NCBI GenBank assembly: GCA_024663395.1
Contig: JANFAH010000035.1
Location: 434,001 to 498,000, forward strand
Source: Pisolithus tinctorius
Lineage: Eukaryota > Basidiomycota > Agaricomycetes > Boletales > Pisolithaceae
Direction of reading: 5' to 3'
DNA: 64,000 bases
The position numbers and the translations under genes are program-made. Positions within the stretch are counted from its first letter, which is position 1; each line of letters opens with the position of its first letter. The notes under the pieces were generated by a model. It did no database searches and had not been told where the DNA came from. It saw only the letters and a program-made list of their open reading frames with translations. This document shows positions 1-10,699 of the stretch, piece by piece.

Positions 1-246
1 AGTCATCATAATGAAAGCTGTAGCTCCTGATTTTGAAATCATGATGGTATGCTTATCTTATCAGCAAGTGGAAAATTGCATGAGGAAATCACAAAACACT
101 TATGATCAACACCATGCCAGGAGAAATCAATGGCTGCCTTGGAGTCCCAGCTGGGTATACCCAACCTGTTTAGACCTCATAGGTATATAAACCTATGGAA
201 ATATATAGACTTAATGGGTCTCCAAAGGGGATTGACTGAAGTGCCT

Positions 247-758
247 GCAGACTCCAAAGCTATCATGGGACATCCCATTGGTATCCAGAGAGGGGAGTGG
301 GATGTCCCATGGTAGCCTCTGAAGCTATCATGGGACATCCCATCAGTCTCCAGGGAGGGGGGTGGGATGTCCCACAGTAGCCTCTAAAGCTATCATGGGA
401 CATCCCAATGGCCTCCAGAGAGGGGGATGGGATGTCCCACAGTAGCCTCTGAAGCTATCATGGGACATCCCATTGGTCTCCAGGGAGGGGGGTGGGATGT
501 CCCACAGTAGCCTCTAAAGCTATCATGGGACATCCCTATGGCCTCCAGAGAGGGGGATGGGATGTCCCACAGTAGCCTTTGAAGCTATCATGGGACATCC
601 CACTGGCCTCCAGAGAGAGGAGTGGGATGTCCCACAGTAGCCTCTGAAGCTATCATGGGACATCCCATTGGTCTTCAGGGAGGGGGGTGGGATATCCCAT
701 CATAGCCTCTGAAGCTATCATGGGACATTCCACTGGCCTTCAGAGAGGAGGGCTGAGA
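247..758. repeat. 65-bp tandem array with a hairpin in each unit
   Basis: The core AGCTATCATGGGACAT recurs at 258, 323, 388, 453, 518, 583, 648 and 713, an exact 65-bp period over eight copies. Each unit holds TGGGACATCCCA and, about 30 bp later, its reverse complement TGGGATGTCCCA, so each can fold into a 12-bp stem. Copies differ by substitutions (for example CA/TG swaps) and not by length. The same motif reappears singly near 1184-1245. No coding role is visible. Confidence 0.95.
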
Positions 759-1560
759 TGCATTTAGTATGATCTTATTAAGGAGCACTCTTGCAGTCAA
801 CAAGGGAACTTACATACATAGGCACTCATGGGAGAGGTCTGAATCCATTAAAATTCATTACAATAATGCAATGCTCACTGCCATAGGCATTGTATGAGTT
901 CTGGAAATGACACTACACACAAACATACTGATTGCCCAGTATTCTTCAAATCTGTGCATAATAAGTTGTATTACATGGTTTTGGAATGGCAGTGACTCTC
1001 ACATATCCCCCCACTTTGACAGGTGTGCTCATCATCCAGGATGATCATGGCAACTATGTATGTTTTTCTGATCAGGAGTGGCATTTCAATGTGAATATGA
1101 ACTGCACTTTTTTGAGCTGAGGACCCCTGACACCTAAGGCAGTCATGGGGCAGCCCAAAATATATTACTAAAGGGCTGGGATTATGGGACATCCCAGGTC
1201 CTGCAAACTGTAAATAGCCCTGGGACATGGCCAGATGTCCCTGGGATGACCTGGTCTGAGTGGCTTTTAGCTTGGATGATTTAGAGAAAAACTTCAGCCT
1301 AAATGCTTATGAAAATGGGTTACCTGAAGTGCCAAACGATTGCACCAAGGCATGGCCAACCCAATAGAATCCATGGAGGGAGAGGAGGCCCAACACCACA
1401 CCCCTACACCATGCAAAATACCTCCACCACCCCTGCCCTAACAACAACCGCAGTGAACACCCTGCCAGCAGACCAATCCCCTCCCCATCAGCCCCCTAAT
1501 GAGGCCTGAAAACCCCTCCCATGACAACATGCTACCCAAACTATGCATATGGTAACAAAG
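759..1560. other. Non-coding flank, no gene recognised
   Basis: Short ORFs here match nothing I recognise. The stretch at 1184-1245 carries further gggacatccca / gatgtccc words related to the 65-bp array, so the satellite once reached further or was seeded from here. The last part may be decayed 5' sequence of the LINE that follows. Confidence 0.4.
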
Positions 1561-1588
1561 CCTAAACACTTCTCACATTGCACTTCAC

Positions 1589-2147
1589 TTGCTAATAAAC
1601 AGCAAAATTGCTGAAGACTGGGATATACTTGCACTACATGAACCCCCAATAGATCAACTTGGCAACACAAGAGCCAACACCTGGTGGAGGGTAGTATACC
1701 CAACCACAAAATTGGCACAAGGAGCCAAGCCAAGAGTGGTGACTTTCATCAACTTGCAAATTAGTACTAACTCATGGGAACAGATACTGTTCCCATCAGT
1801 GGATGTGGTAGTTACACATGTCAGGACTGCAAAAGGAATGTACATATTGTTCAATGTCTACAATGATTGCAAGCATGACCAAACAATAGATGAACCGAAT
1901 GTCTTCCTAGCTTCAAACATCAGAAACATATGACCAACAGAATGGGACCAAATGCTGTGGTTAGGAGATTTTAACAGGCACCACCCCCTGTGGGACGAAG
2001 AATGAAACCACCACCTGTTCACCCTGACAGCCCTTGCCTCAGCACAAAAACTTCTTGAACTAATAGCAGACTACAGACTAGTACAAGTCCTACCCAAAGG
2101 AATACCTACACTTCAGTCCTTCTCCATGGGAAACTGGACAAGACTGG
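1589..2147 (+). pseudogene. LINE non-LTR retrotransposon, 5' part: AP-endonuclease domain
   Basis: The reading frame encodes the Exo_endo_phos-type nuclease of a basidiomycete LINE. Visible are EDWDILALHEP near the N-terminal side, FNVYND in the middle, and the strong motif WLGDFNRHHPLWDEE at about 1960-2005, followed by LPKGIPTLQSFSMGNWTR just before the interruption at 2147. In-frame stops (near 1933 and 2004) show decay. In the family this domain nicks target DNA to start target-primed reverse transcription. The ORF continues at 3967 beyond an inserted 1.82-kb LTR-like unit: reading GNWTR across the insertion into PDNLFC restores the expected family order. Confidence 0.85.
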
Positions 2148-3966
2148 TGTCACACACCAAAGGTGTTGTGGACATGGTTACAGCTGACTCTGCCTAACTC
2201 GTCGATGAGTTGCACACAATGCCCATGCCATGCAGATGAAGACTAGAGGCCTCATGCGTAGAAAGACTGCCAGACATGAGCAGTCATCCTTCACACAAGA
2301 ACGAGTCATCAGTGCTAAAGAGAGAAAAGAGGAAGTGAGTTAAGTGCACATTAAAAGTTTTTAGTGCCTGTGTATGGCATTCCAGTTTTCGTCATATCTC
2401 CACCATTTCCAAAGATATTGACTCTGTTCTCACACTCGCTTAAAGTGCTCAGCCACACAATTCTGCCTTCCAAATTTGGAGAGGATCCTCGCACCCTACA
2501 CATTTTTACAGCACTCCATCCATCAGATGCTCATTTTGCTATGTCCATCAATCATGGCTGCCTCTTCATCGACCATCTCACTTGTCTCATTTTCCAGAGA
2601 CAGTGGCTATGTATATCTGCCAGGCATTCCCACCAGCTTCTGTCCTGAAGCCCCCTGGTTCATCCCATCATTGTCAGCCCTGTCTCATCCCATGCAGCTT
2701 GGTCAGCATGTTCTCCTTGTCAGTATGACTTCCAGAAGGACATTCTTTGGTCGCCTCAGGTCTGTCACTCAGTTAAAAAGGTCTTATGTGGTCATTTTGG
2801 TCTCCCTGGTTGATGAAGCATATGGATTGTTCCTCCCTGCTCCCTGCACTGTCTTTATTCCAATCTCATCCATTGTTCTTCCCACATTGCAACAGCTGCA
2901 GCATAATCTACTGTTCTCCAGCCTCCCTGATTGCATTCATGACAAGTATGACATGCATCTTGCCTTCTTACTGCAAGATCCAGCAGAAGATGTCCCCCCT
3001 TCTCCTCCTCCTCCATCAGAGCCCCATTCATGAAGCTTTTGTTAACTTTGCTGAGAGGATGAAAGGGTGGGAGATGTGATCACTTATGCTCCCATTGCCC
3101 CACAGACCCCCAACGCCCTAGCCTCCTTTGATGCCTGACTCATGCCCTTCAGTTCTGGAATAAATACTTCCCTATCTGGAAACACTGTCCATCTGTCATG
3201 CCATCTTTGGGTCTAGAGATGTCTCTGCCAAGATCTGACTTGCATTGCCACCCCCTAATGTGATATCAGTGTGCTTACTCAGTTTCTGACTCCATTTGAC
3301 TCATTCTGTGATGTTTTGACTATCTTTGACTCATTCATTGCCAATACTTACCAATCTTCTTTGCTTGCTTACTTTTCATTTCTTGCTTACTCATCATGAT
3401 TACTCAGTCCTTACTCATTACTTACCAAGTGTTTGTGCCTTGTTTGTCACAAGCTGTGCTCCCCCCACAGTATATAAGCCCCCATGTACTTAGCTACACC
3501 CCCAAGCAATCAGAAGCAGTCAAGAAGTCACTCAGCAGTCAGTCCAGCTCAGCATATCTTGTCATCAACAGTTGAGGCTCATTTGGAAGAGTCTATCTGC
3601 CATCCTTCATCATCTGCAGTCCACCCCATGCTTAGTCAGCAGTCCTTGCTTAGTCATTCCTCCACTCCTGTGTAACTTGTCAATGACTTGCACCAGGAGC
3701 ACATTTTACCAAAGTCTATCACTCCAGAAGTCCTTTCAGCTGAACATCTTCACTCTGTTCAGCATCCTCTGTCCAGTCACTGCTCACTCATCTTCTCCTG
3801 CATAACTTGTTGACAACTTGCACCAGGAGCACCTGCCATCAAAATTTCCCCCACTTTAGGTTTCTCTGCCCTCCAGGTTCTGTGGAGGTAAACCACCACT
3901 CACTCATATTTGTCTTTGGTGTTGGTTTTGGTTGGTTTTCACCGCCTTTCCACACATTGACTCACA
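2148..3966 (+). mobile_element. 1.82-kb solo LTR-like unit, copy A, inside the LINE
   Basis: The unit starts TGTCACACACC and ends TTGACTCACA, giving TG...CA ends. It is flanked by ctgg (2144-2147) and ccag (3967-3970), compatible with a short TSD that has suffered a CA/TG change. A TATA box (TATATAAG, 3471-3478) lies about 490 bp before the 3' end, as in the U3/R part of an LTR. Two further copies lie at 46,844-48,651 (minus) and 48,652-50,374 (plus). An alternative reading is internal sequence plus a 3' LTR starting near 3076 after a purine tract (3050-3075). The ends and flanks favour one large LTR. Confidence 0.7.
2554..3033 (+). CDS. Conserved ORF of unknown function carried in the 1.8-kb LTR-like unit (copy A)
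   Basis: 159 codons plus stop, starting at an ATG shared by all three copies (MAASSSTISL in this one). The equivalent ORF in copy C (48,278-47,799) has exactly the same length, with no indel and roughly 73% amino-acid identity by eye. Copy B carries one TGA and a lost stop. Conserved blocks are GYVYLPG, LGQHVL, VSMTSRRTFFG, LRSV, RSYVV, FLPAPC, LPDxIHDxYDxHLA and a C-terminal SEPHS. There is no signal peptide and no clear membrane span, the C-terminus is proline/serine-rich, and I recognise no domain. Keeping frame and length while diverging suggests past selection on the protein, though chance is not excluded. An LTR-encoded ORF would lie upstream of the TATA box at 3471. Confidence 0.5.
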   Translation: MAASSSTISLVSFSRDSGYVYLPGIPTSFCPEAPWFIPSLSALSHPMQLGQHVLLVSMTSRRTFFGRLRSVTQLKRSYVVILVSLVDEAYGLFLPAPCTVFIPISSIVLPTLQQLQHNLLFSSLPDCIHDKYDMHLAFLLQDPAEDVPPSPPPPSEPHS

Positions 3967-4943
3967 CCAGACAATTTGTTCTGCACAGAAACAGTGCTAG
4001 AAGACATAGTAGAATGTGACACCAGCCCAGAAAACTGTGGACCCAATACTGACCATGTCCTGATTCTAACCAGTCTAGAAACAGCCCTCACACCATCCAC
4101 ATCCCCCCTGTCCTTTAACTACTGGGAAGTGGACTGGAAAAAGTTCAACAGCACCCTACAAAAAGAGCTCAGGGCAATCAGACCACCAATGACAATTGCC
4201 AACAAACAGGACTTCCAAAACAAAGCACAAGGAATTGAAATGGCCCTACATAGAATGCTGGAGAAGGAAGTCCCCAAAACGAAACCCCACCCACACAACA
4301 AATGCTGGTGGATGAAAGAACTCACAACACTCCATAACAAGTTAAAAACATTAAGTAAAGCTTCCTTCACATTCTGGGCAATCTGTGATCACCTGAGCCA
4401 CAGTCTATGCAAAAGCAACGTGAAGGTCTATGACAAGGCTATACAAGATGCCAAAAAGACTCACTTGCAGGACTGGCTTGAAGAAGCAAATAATGAAGAC
4501 CTGTGGATAGCAAATGGCTACATCTCCAGGCCCTACAGAGATGGCAGCAAGACTAGGATACCAATGCTCAAAGGAACAAACAACAAAGGCAAGGAAACCA
4601 TGCTTAGCTCAAATGAGGACAAAAGCAAAGCTTTTGCACAGGCACTCTTCCCTCCCCCCCCACCCCAATTGTCAGTACCTCAGGCCTACAACTACCTGGA
4701 CCCAGCAGTATGCTGGTCCCAACATGAAAGACCAACTGATGCACATGATCAAAGGCCTTAGTCCTTACAAGGCCCCAGGACCTGATGGAGTGGCCAACAT
4801 CATCTTCCAAAGATCCCCCATCCTCTCCAACTATCTCCTTCCCCTCTTCAATGCAGTCTTCATGCTCAAAACCTACTATGACCCATGGAGAGAGTCAATA
4901 ATGGTTATACTCTGAAAGCCAGGTAAACCAGACTACATGACCC
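3967..4943 (+). pseudogene. LINE, middle part: linker and start of reverse transcriptase
   Basis: This continues the ORF interrupted at 2147. It begins PDNLFCTETVLEDIV, then TDHVLILTSLE, NYWEVDWKKF, KCWWMKELTTL, and FPPPPPQLSVPQAYNY. Near 4710 the frame shifts once, and the RT entry motif LSPYKAPGPDGVANIIFQR follows, then NAVFMLKTYYDPWRES. A TGA interrupts the frame at about 4914 before KPGKPDYMT, where the solo LTR at 4944 is inserted. The order endonuclease, linker, RT fits a single-ORF2 LINE widely found in Agaricomycetes. It is inactive because of stops, the frameshift and three insertions. Confidence 0.88.
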
Positions 4944-5518
4944 TGTCATGACCGTGTCCAGACTACCCCAGACCGGCTCTACCCTGGTCTTGCCCGGTCT
5001 TGTTCAACCCTTGCCCTGGTCCAGGCCTTAACCCTTCAACCCAGAAACGTGTTAGCTCACATGGCACTGCAAGGCAGTGCCCAGTCGAGTTGTCCCCTCA
5101 GTTAGTACTGGGCTGGTGTAACACCCGGCCTGGCCACATGTCCTGCCCCAGTTCCCAGTAATCCCTTGTTCATAGTCCTTGCTTGATACGATTCTTTGTA
5201 ACACTACTTACCAATCATCGCTGTACCGGTGCAGACTGGTCTCTGGTGCTACATTACACTTAGGTTACTTCTAGTATTTAAGCTGTAGGATATTCTGTTT
5301 AGCCTCAGTCTGAAATCAAACTAGTTCTCGTCTTAACCCAGTCTCTCTCGTCCTCTGTCTTCTGTCTCTCAACTGGACTATGGCCCATGCAAGGGAATAG
5401 CACTGCGCCCTCAGTCGCTAAGTCCAATAGTCCAAAACCCCTTGATATCTTGTATTACCCTCTAACCCCCAACCAGACTCTGGACCGGCCTTGGACCGCT
5501 GAAGACCTGGATTTAACA
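4944..5518 (+). mobile_element. Solo LTR (575 bp) with 5-bp TSD gaccc
   Basis: The element begins TGTCATGACC and ends GGATTTAACA. gaccc occurs directly before (4939-4943) and after (5519-5523), a perfect 5-bp TSD typical of gypsy/copia integrases. Removing the LTR and one TSD copy rejoins the LINE in frame (KPGKPDYMT into PKAYCPIALL). A TATA-like TATTTAAGC lies near 5274. It shares blocks such as CCTCAGTCTGAAATCAAA with the minus-strand solo LTR at 36,185-36,652, so the two belong to related families. Confidence 0.93.
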
Positions 5519-5805
5519 GACCCCTAAAGCTTACTGCCCAATAGCACTACTCAACACCATGGTGAAGCTACTTTCAGCAGTAGTGGCCAACTGCACATCA
5601 TACATACTGGAAAAACACCAGCTGCTCCCAGCAATGCACTTTGGAGGAAGACCAGGATGCTCAACAGAAGACTCCCTGTTACTGCTCAAAACCACCATCC
5701 AACATGCCTGGAGGCAAAAGCAAGTGGCATCAGCCCTGTTCTTGGACATCGAAGGAGCATTCCCAAATGTGGTCACAGACTGTAGAAATGCTCTAAGTAA
5801 GATGC
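5519..5805 (+). pseudogene. LINE reverse transcriptase, continued and truncated
   Basis: The RT resumes after the solo LTR: PKAYCPIALLNTMVKLLSAV, then HFGGRPGCSTEDSLLLL, AWRQKQVASALFLDIEGAFP and NVVTDC. FLDIEGAF holds the first catalytic-Asp region (motif A) of LINE RTs. Sequence similarity stops around 5800, where the minus-strand gag element begins. The YxDD box, thumb and 3' end of the LINE are missing from the window. Confidence 0.85.
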
Positions 5806-5930
5806 CATGGAATCAAAACAAAACCTTGGGCCATCAAGCCCAGTACACGCGCTCATCGTGCCTTGTCTCCATAGAACAGCGCATCCGATCTTGCCTGGCT
5901 GTTGATCCACACTCAGTGCAATCATCGTCG

Positions 5931-7960
5931 TCATTGCTTGTATTGTGATCGTTGCTGTTCATCGTAGATAGTTACCTTCCCTAGAATAGCATAGATGTAA
6001 GTAAGGCATCTCAAAATCAAAACATACCTCTGAGCCATCGAGCTCAGTATCTGCGCTCGTCGTGCATCATTCCCATCGGACGGCACCTCCAACCTTGTAC
6101 AGCCATTTATCTGCACTAAGTAGGGTCATCATCGTCATTGCTGTCACTCGGGTTGCTACCATTGTCGTCCTTGCTGCCATCGCCATCACTCATAGTTGCG
6201 GTAACTTCCATATGGTATGCCACTCGCCCCATTCTTCGTATCCTGCGATTGCAGTGATCTTGCATAGTCGGTCTATAACTCTAGAGTCATCAGTATGTAG
6301 TGTTACTTGAGTGCGCGCAGAGCGGTCACGTGACTCTGCTTAGTCAACATCACAGGACTTTCTGCACAAGTCCTAACACCGAGTGTGCGCATCAATTCGC
6401 TCGATGAATCCTCGAATAAAACATTTATTGCTGATACTGTGCAGCCACAGAATATTTCGAGTGCGAGGGCATCTATCCTCACTGCGTGCTTCAACATTTC
6501 GATTCACAAAATTTCTTCTGGCAGCTTCCTTCGTATGACAAGCCTCGATGGCTTCCTGATCTTGATCCTCTCCACAACAACCTTCGACTCGATGTGATTC
6601 ATGTGCTGCAGCGCTCTGTGTGAGTCAACGACCTCTTTGTATGCCAACCTTTCCACTTCAAGACTGCCTGCAAGTGCTTTGAGCCCTTTGACTTCAACTC
6701 CTGTGGGCTTTGGGTGTTCTTCGAGCCTTTCGGCTTTGAACTCGAGTGGAATATTTGACCTGAATAGGTCGTTGGTTAACTGATGTGTATATCTGCTGAC
6801 TGCAGGAATTCCGAGGCTGCTTCTTCCACTGCCTCGACCTCTTAGGTAGGACTCCTGTAGTGACACACCAGTAGCCATCAGAGAAGCTTGATATGAACAA
6901 AATGAAAAACCCCTTTGTGTGTTGTAATTTGCCTCAAATTTGAATGGGACTTTTGTTGTGAGCGGTTCCTCCACCAATGCTGTTTTGACTCACTCAAGTT
7001 CTACTGCTTCCTGTAACTCAGTAGTCAGTATTCTGTCCGTACTCGAAGAAAACTCTTCTGTCTCAAAACAGGTCATTGCAGCTGCTTCAATGAGCCTGCC
7101 AGGGCTTCGGTCCTCACTATTTGTCTGCTCAGGTGGGCTGCATGGCTGCATGTGACTTGTCAAAACTAACTTCAGTACTTTCTTGCACTCTATGTATCCT
7201 GATAACTCTGTAGATCCCTGTATATTGGACGTCAGCGAGTCATGTGTAGCTGTAGGCAGAAAACACTTCGTAGATAGATGTTGCTTGTCCGAACTCATTT
7301 CTGGGTCACTTCGTGGCTCATAGTAGTCTCCTGTGCTTGTTTGCGCTCGCTCCGAGTGAAATCCTTTGTGTAGTAGTCGTGTTGCTGTGTATGTTACTTG
7401 CTGCATGGGCCATGGATCGTCCGAGTGTCACCATTGATCGTTGCATCGCATTTTCCGAATGATTTTGTGCTGGAATTCCTTGTCGAAGCCTTGTACATAG
7501 AGGTCTTCAAGCTCATCAGCCTCGAGTTGCTTCGAAACCCGTAGATATGTTGCTAAATCTAAAAAATAGAGTCTGTAGTTCATCAGTTCTTCCTCTGTAC
7601 GAACTTCTCTTCTTGCTCGGCTGTCAACGAGGCTGTAAATGTCACTCCTTGAATACTGTTGATCCATTTTCCGGGACCCAGGATACAAACGTGCAATGGC
7701 CACTACGAATTCAGGCCAACTCAGGTGATCTTCAACGAATTCATACCATGAGTCTGAGGTTTCGCTGCTTGCATACCAGCAAGCCCATTTTGCCCATTCT
7801 TGGTCATCGAAGCAATTCTTGTGCTTGCAAAGACTTCGAACCTCTTTGAAATACCTAAAAAGGTCAGCTGCACACCCTGAGAACCATGGTGCATCCCTTG
7901 AATGCCTCAGTGGCATTCCCTCGAGTTCTCTCGGCGCATTCTCACGACTTCTTCGCAGAA
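5931..7960 (-). pseudogene. gag-like polyprotein, broken by in-frame stops
   Basis: One minus-strand frame runs from about 7946 to 5931. Its open segments (7916-7428, 7406-6990, 6977-6504, 6497-6303, 6116-5931) all share the same phase and are separated by stops, not frameshifts. The N-terminal third is a Retrotrans_gag-type domain: RDAPWFSGCAADLFRYFKEV, WAKWACWYASSETSDSWYEF, WPEFVVAIARLYPGS, YSLVDSRARREVRTEEEL, LYVQGFDKEFQ. An upstream stretch (IPPAEKQVQRQINSPISAKK) lies in another phase, implying one indel near 7950. No CCHC knuckle was seen. In the family, Gag forms the virus-like particle that packages element RNA. Confidence 0.75.
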
Positions 7961-8212
7961 ATTGGACTATTAATTTGCCTTTGGACTTGCTTCTCGGCTG
8001 GAGGGATCTTCAACTTAGACACTTGCTCAACATTTGCTGCTCAAAAAATAGCTCTGAAAATTTCCCAATTTCCTGAGTGTAGACTGTAACTATAACCAAG
8101 TCTCTGAGTACTTAGCTTGTCCAACTCAACCCAGCAAAAACTTCGTTTGGTGATAAAATGGTGGCTTCTTCCCCCAAAACAGACAGAACCCCCCTTGTGG
8201 TGGGCTCCAGAT

Positions 8213-8675
8213 GTAGGAATAGGTAATAAGTAGTACCTAGAAATAGTAATAGTCAGTAACAGGTGAGTTTAGTGCTCGACCCAAAAGGGAGGTCCTGTTT
8301 TGAGAAAAAGAAGTGTAGTAAAAATGTAAAAAATGCGAACTCAAATGGAAAACTTAACTCTGTCTGTCCAATAGCTCTTGCCAGTCCTCCTGGCCCTTTG
8401 GGTATTCCCCAAAGTAATAAATCTAACTTTGAAAACTTGCTGAACTGCAAGACTAGATCACCCTTTTACTGAGGGCCTGTGACATGTACTGGTTGTTATG
8501 GTAAACTGAACTCGTGCGAACACAGCACACGTGCTTAGTCAGCAATGCGGCTGCTCGCCACCAAGTCCAGGGGTACAAACACAAAAACAAAAGCAAGAAA
8601 TAAAACAAGTCCTTCCACCCCTAAACTCCTGACCAAGACAGATTCTCCTAGGGAACTTGAACTTGTTCCCTACAG
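8213..8675 (-). repeat. 5' LTR of the gag element (463 bp)
   Basis: Read on the minus strand it begins TGTAGGGAACAAG and ends TATTCCTACA, so the ends are TGTAG...CTACA. The internal side is followed at once by TCTGGAGCCCACCAC, the likely primer-binding region. The outer side abuts the RING-finger gene. No matching LTR is present at the left end, so the TSD cannot be tested. Confidence 0.8.
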
Positions 8676-9182
8676 TGGCATGTGGGACAAGTGCGCTGTG
8701 AAAATGGACATCTGTCCACCTGCTTTGCGAAGAAACTCTCCAGGCATGAACAACAGTAGGTGTGTCCGCAGTCAGGTAGCCTATGGTTATAGCATTGCAT
8801 TAGTGTGACTGGTCCATGGATTGACAATGACTCACGTGAGTGGTTGGCAAAGCAGGCCAAGGCATATGGCACAGGACAAGTCACATTCAGCCATAGCAAA
8901 TATCTTAAAACAATCCATCAGTGGCTTCATACTCGATCGGCAGAATACATCCATTACCTTCTGGATAGCCTCCCAAAAATTGTTTCTAGTAGTAGCGAGC
9001 TCCCTGTGCAACGCTGTGTTGTGATCCATCTGAACCTCACATGTGCAAGTGGACCTGAGTTGTAAATCATAATAAAATGGGAGATGAACCAGTGGTCCAA
9101 TGATGGAAATCATCTTTGTTCCAGGTTCTGCAGGCTCAAGGGCATCGTGAGAAATAACAACGAAGCCTTCATCATCATCCAT
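8676..9182 (-). pseudogene. RING-HC finger protein, truncated by an LTR insertion
   Basis: Exon 9182-8836 encodes a helical N-terminal part (WEAIQKVMDVF, MAECDLSCAICLGLLCQPLT). A 55-nt GT-AG intron (8835-8781) follows, then exon 8780-8676 with LPDCGHTYCCSCLESFF and CPTCH. The spliced product has all eight zinc ligands of a C3HC4 RING: CAIC, CGH, CCSC and CPTC, with normal spacings of 12 and 18 residues in the loops. RING-HC proteins usually act as E3 ubiquitin ligases; no other domain is visible. The LTR of the gag element begins one residue after the last ligand, so everything C-terminal is lost. The true start may lie upstream in another exon. Confidence 0.75.
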
Positions 9183-10600
9183 CCTGTCAGGGTTGGGGGG
9201 TCATGCTTTATTCATGTAGCTGTTAAGGCTTCTTACAGTCGGAATATAAGAGTGAGCAGCTGGGGAGGTTGCATGCGAGTCGCATTCTGCCTTTAAGCAT
9301 CGTCATTGCACTGCTGAAGCTTCATTTGACCTGGAATACAACCACAATTTTCAGTGCACCAACCCAACAAAGGAGGTCATAATGGCAAATGACATCCTTA
9401 ATACAAAGTCCAACAAAAGCTCTTTATCACCCCTGCTGAGCTAGAACACAGCAAGGAGCAGCTGGCAAGATTACTCACACAGTGAACCGGCAGAACATGT
9501 AAGGACAAGGAGACACCTTTAATCAGTGTTCTGCTGGTCAGCAAACTTCACTGAAGTTGACTTGAACATAACTTTCGGCGGTTTCTTGAGTCATTCTCTT
9601 TGTGTAGCAACTGCTGAGGCTGTGCTTTTTGTCAGCCAGTCACGTGTGCATGAACCTGAGATAATCTACATGTGAGATGGACTTCGAGCACTGCAAAACA
9701 TTCAGTAACTAGTGTGAACATTCATTGACCGGCAGAACATTGCCTTTAATATCACAGTGAACAGTACAAGATCCACAAAAATGTCGAATTACAGCTGATT
9801 TTTTCAATACACAGAACCACTCCAATTCATGGATGGAGACATGGTTTATGACAAACTAACTTGAGTGAAGTGGGGATGTTTGGTTGCTATCCTGTCAGCC
9901 CAGGGTAAAGTTATTGCAGCACTAATAATGTACTTATGAAGGGATCCCCAGTGAAAGAATCGTGAAAGAAAATGGTCACTATGGGCAGTTCTCTTCCTTC
10001 TATCTTCTTTCTGTCAATATGCTTTATCCCTCCCATATCAATGGTGTGACCCCATCATGCTCATTCGCCACTCCAGGTTTAGGTGACAGCAGGTTCAAAA
10101 AGTCCATGCCTCCAACTCGAGTGGGAGCCTCTCCTTGTTAGTTGCCCTTACCTATCGCCATTCGTTGCTTGTGATTATTCAATACCCTTGTGGCCTCCTT
10201 TCTGGTAAAGGTATGATAGTGCCAGAGAAGCCTGTCACAATCTTTGTAGATATTCCTCCTTGGCCTGGTGTCACTCTCGAGTGCAATGTAAGGCTAGATG
10301 CTACCCATTAGTAACTCATCCTTAACATCTTGATAGGACGTCCCTATCTTTCGCCAACTGTTCCCCGTTTGTCAGCAGCATTCCAAACTGCACCTCAACC
10401 CCCCAAGTGTAGCAAGGCAAGTGGCAAGTTTCGCATTTGGGTTTTCTCATACTAACCCTCATCGCCGCAGCTATATCACTTCTGTTGCCCACCATCGCTT
10501 AGGTCGATCTGATTCATCTAAGTATCTAGTTGACAAACATTCAAATACTCAGTGAGACTTTCTTCCTGATGCAGGTCTGATTTGTTCACACAACTGCAGT
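9183..10600. other. No recognised gene; possible exon fragments near 10,200-10,600
   Basis: Nothing is recognisable between 9183 and 10,100. Near 10,200-10,300 a short open stretch (GMIVPEKPVTIFVDIPPWPG) ends at a GTAAGG donor. Near 10,470 a pyrimidine-rich run ends in CCGCAG. These could be exons of a gene leading into the ORF at 10,700, but I could not join them without stops. Confidence 0.3.
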
Positions 10601-10699
10601 GCGATGGATGCAGAACTCAAGAATCAACTTCTGGTTAGTCTCTGACATCAGTCCAGCAGGCTGGATCCTGCTAAAGCCTATTCAACAAAACCAAAACAT

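Larger units (their letters stand above)
5806..8675 (-). mobile_element. Minus-strand LTR-retrotransposon fragment: 5' LTR plus gag, no pol seen
   Basis: The element reads right to left: 5' LTR 8675-8213, a primer-site region (TCTGGAGCCCACCAC directly after the LTR), then a long gag frame down to about 5931. No protease, RT or integrase motif and no second LTR was found before it meets the LINE at about 5805. It is therefore either truncated or a gag-only non-autonomous derivative. CpG is clearly commoner here than in the older neighbours, which fits a later insertion. Confidence 0.75.

Noticed and set aside
247..758. CRISPR-like array
   Set aside because: Repeats are contiguous 65-bp units without unique spacers, in a eukaryotic context; it is a satellite.
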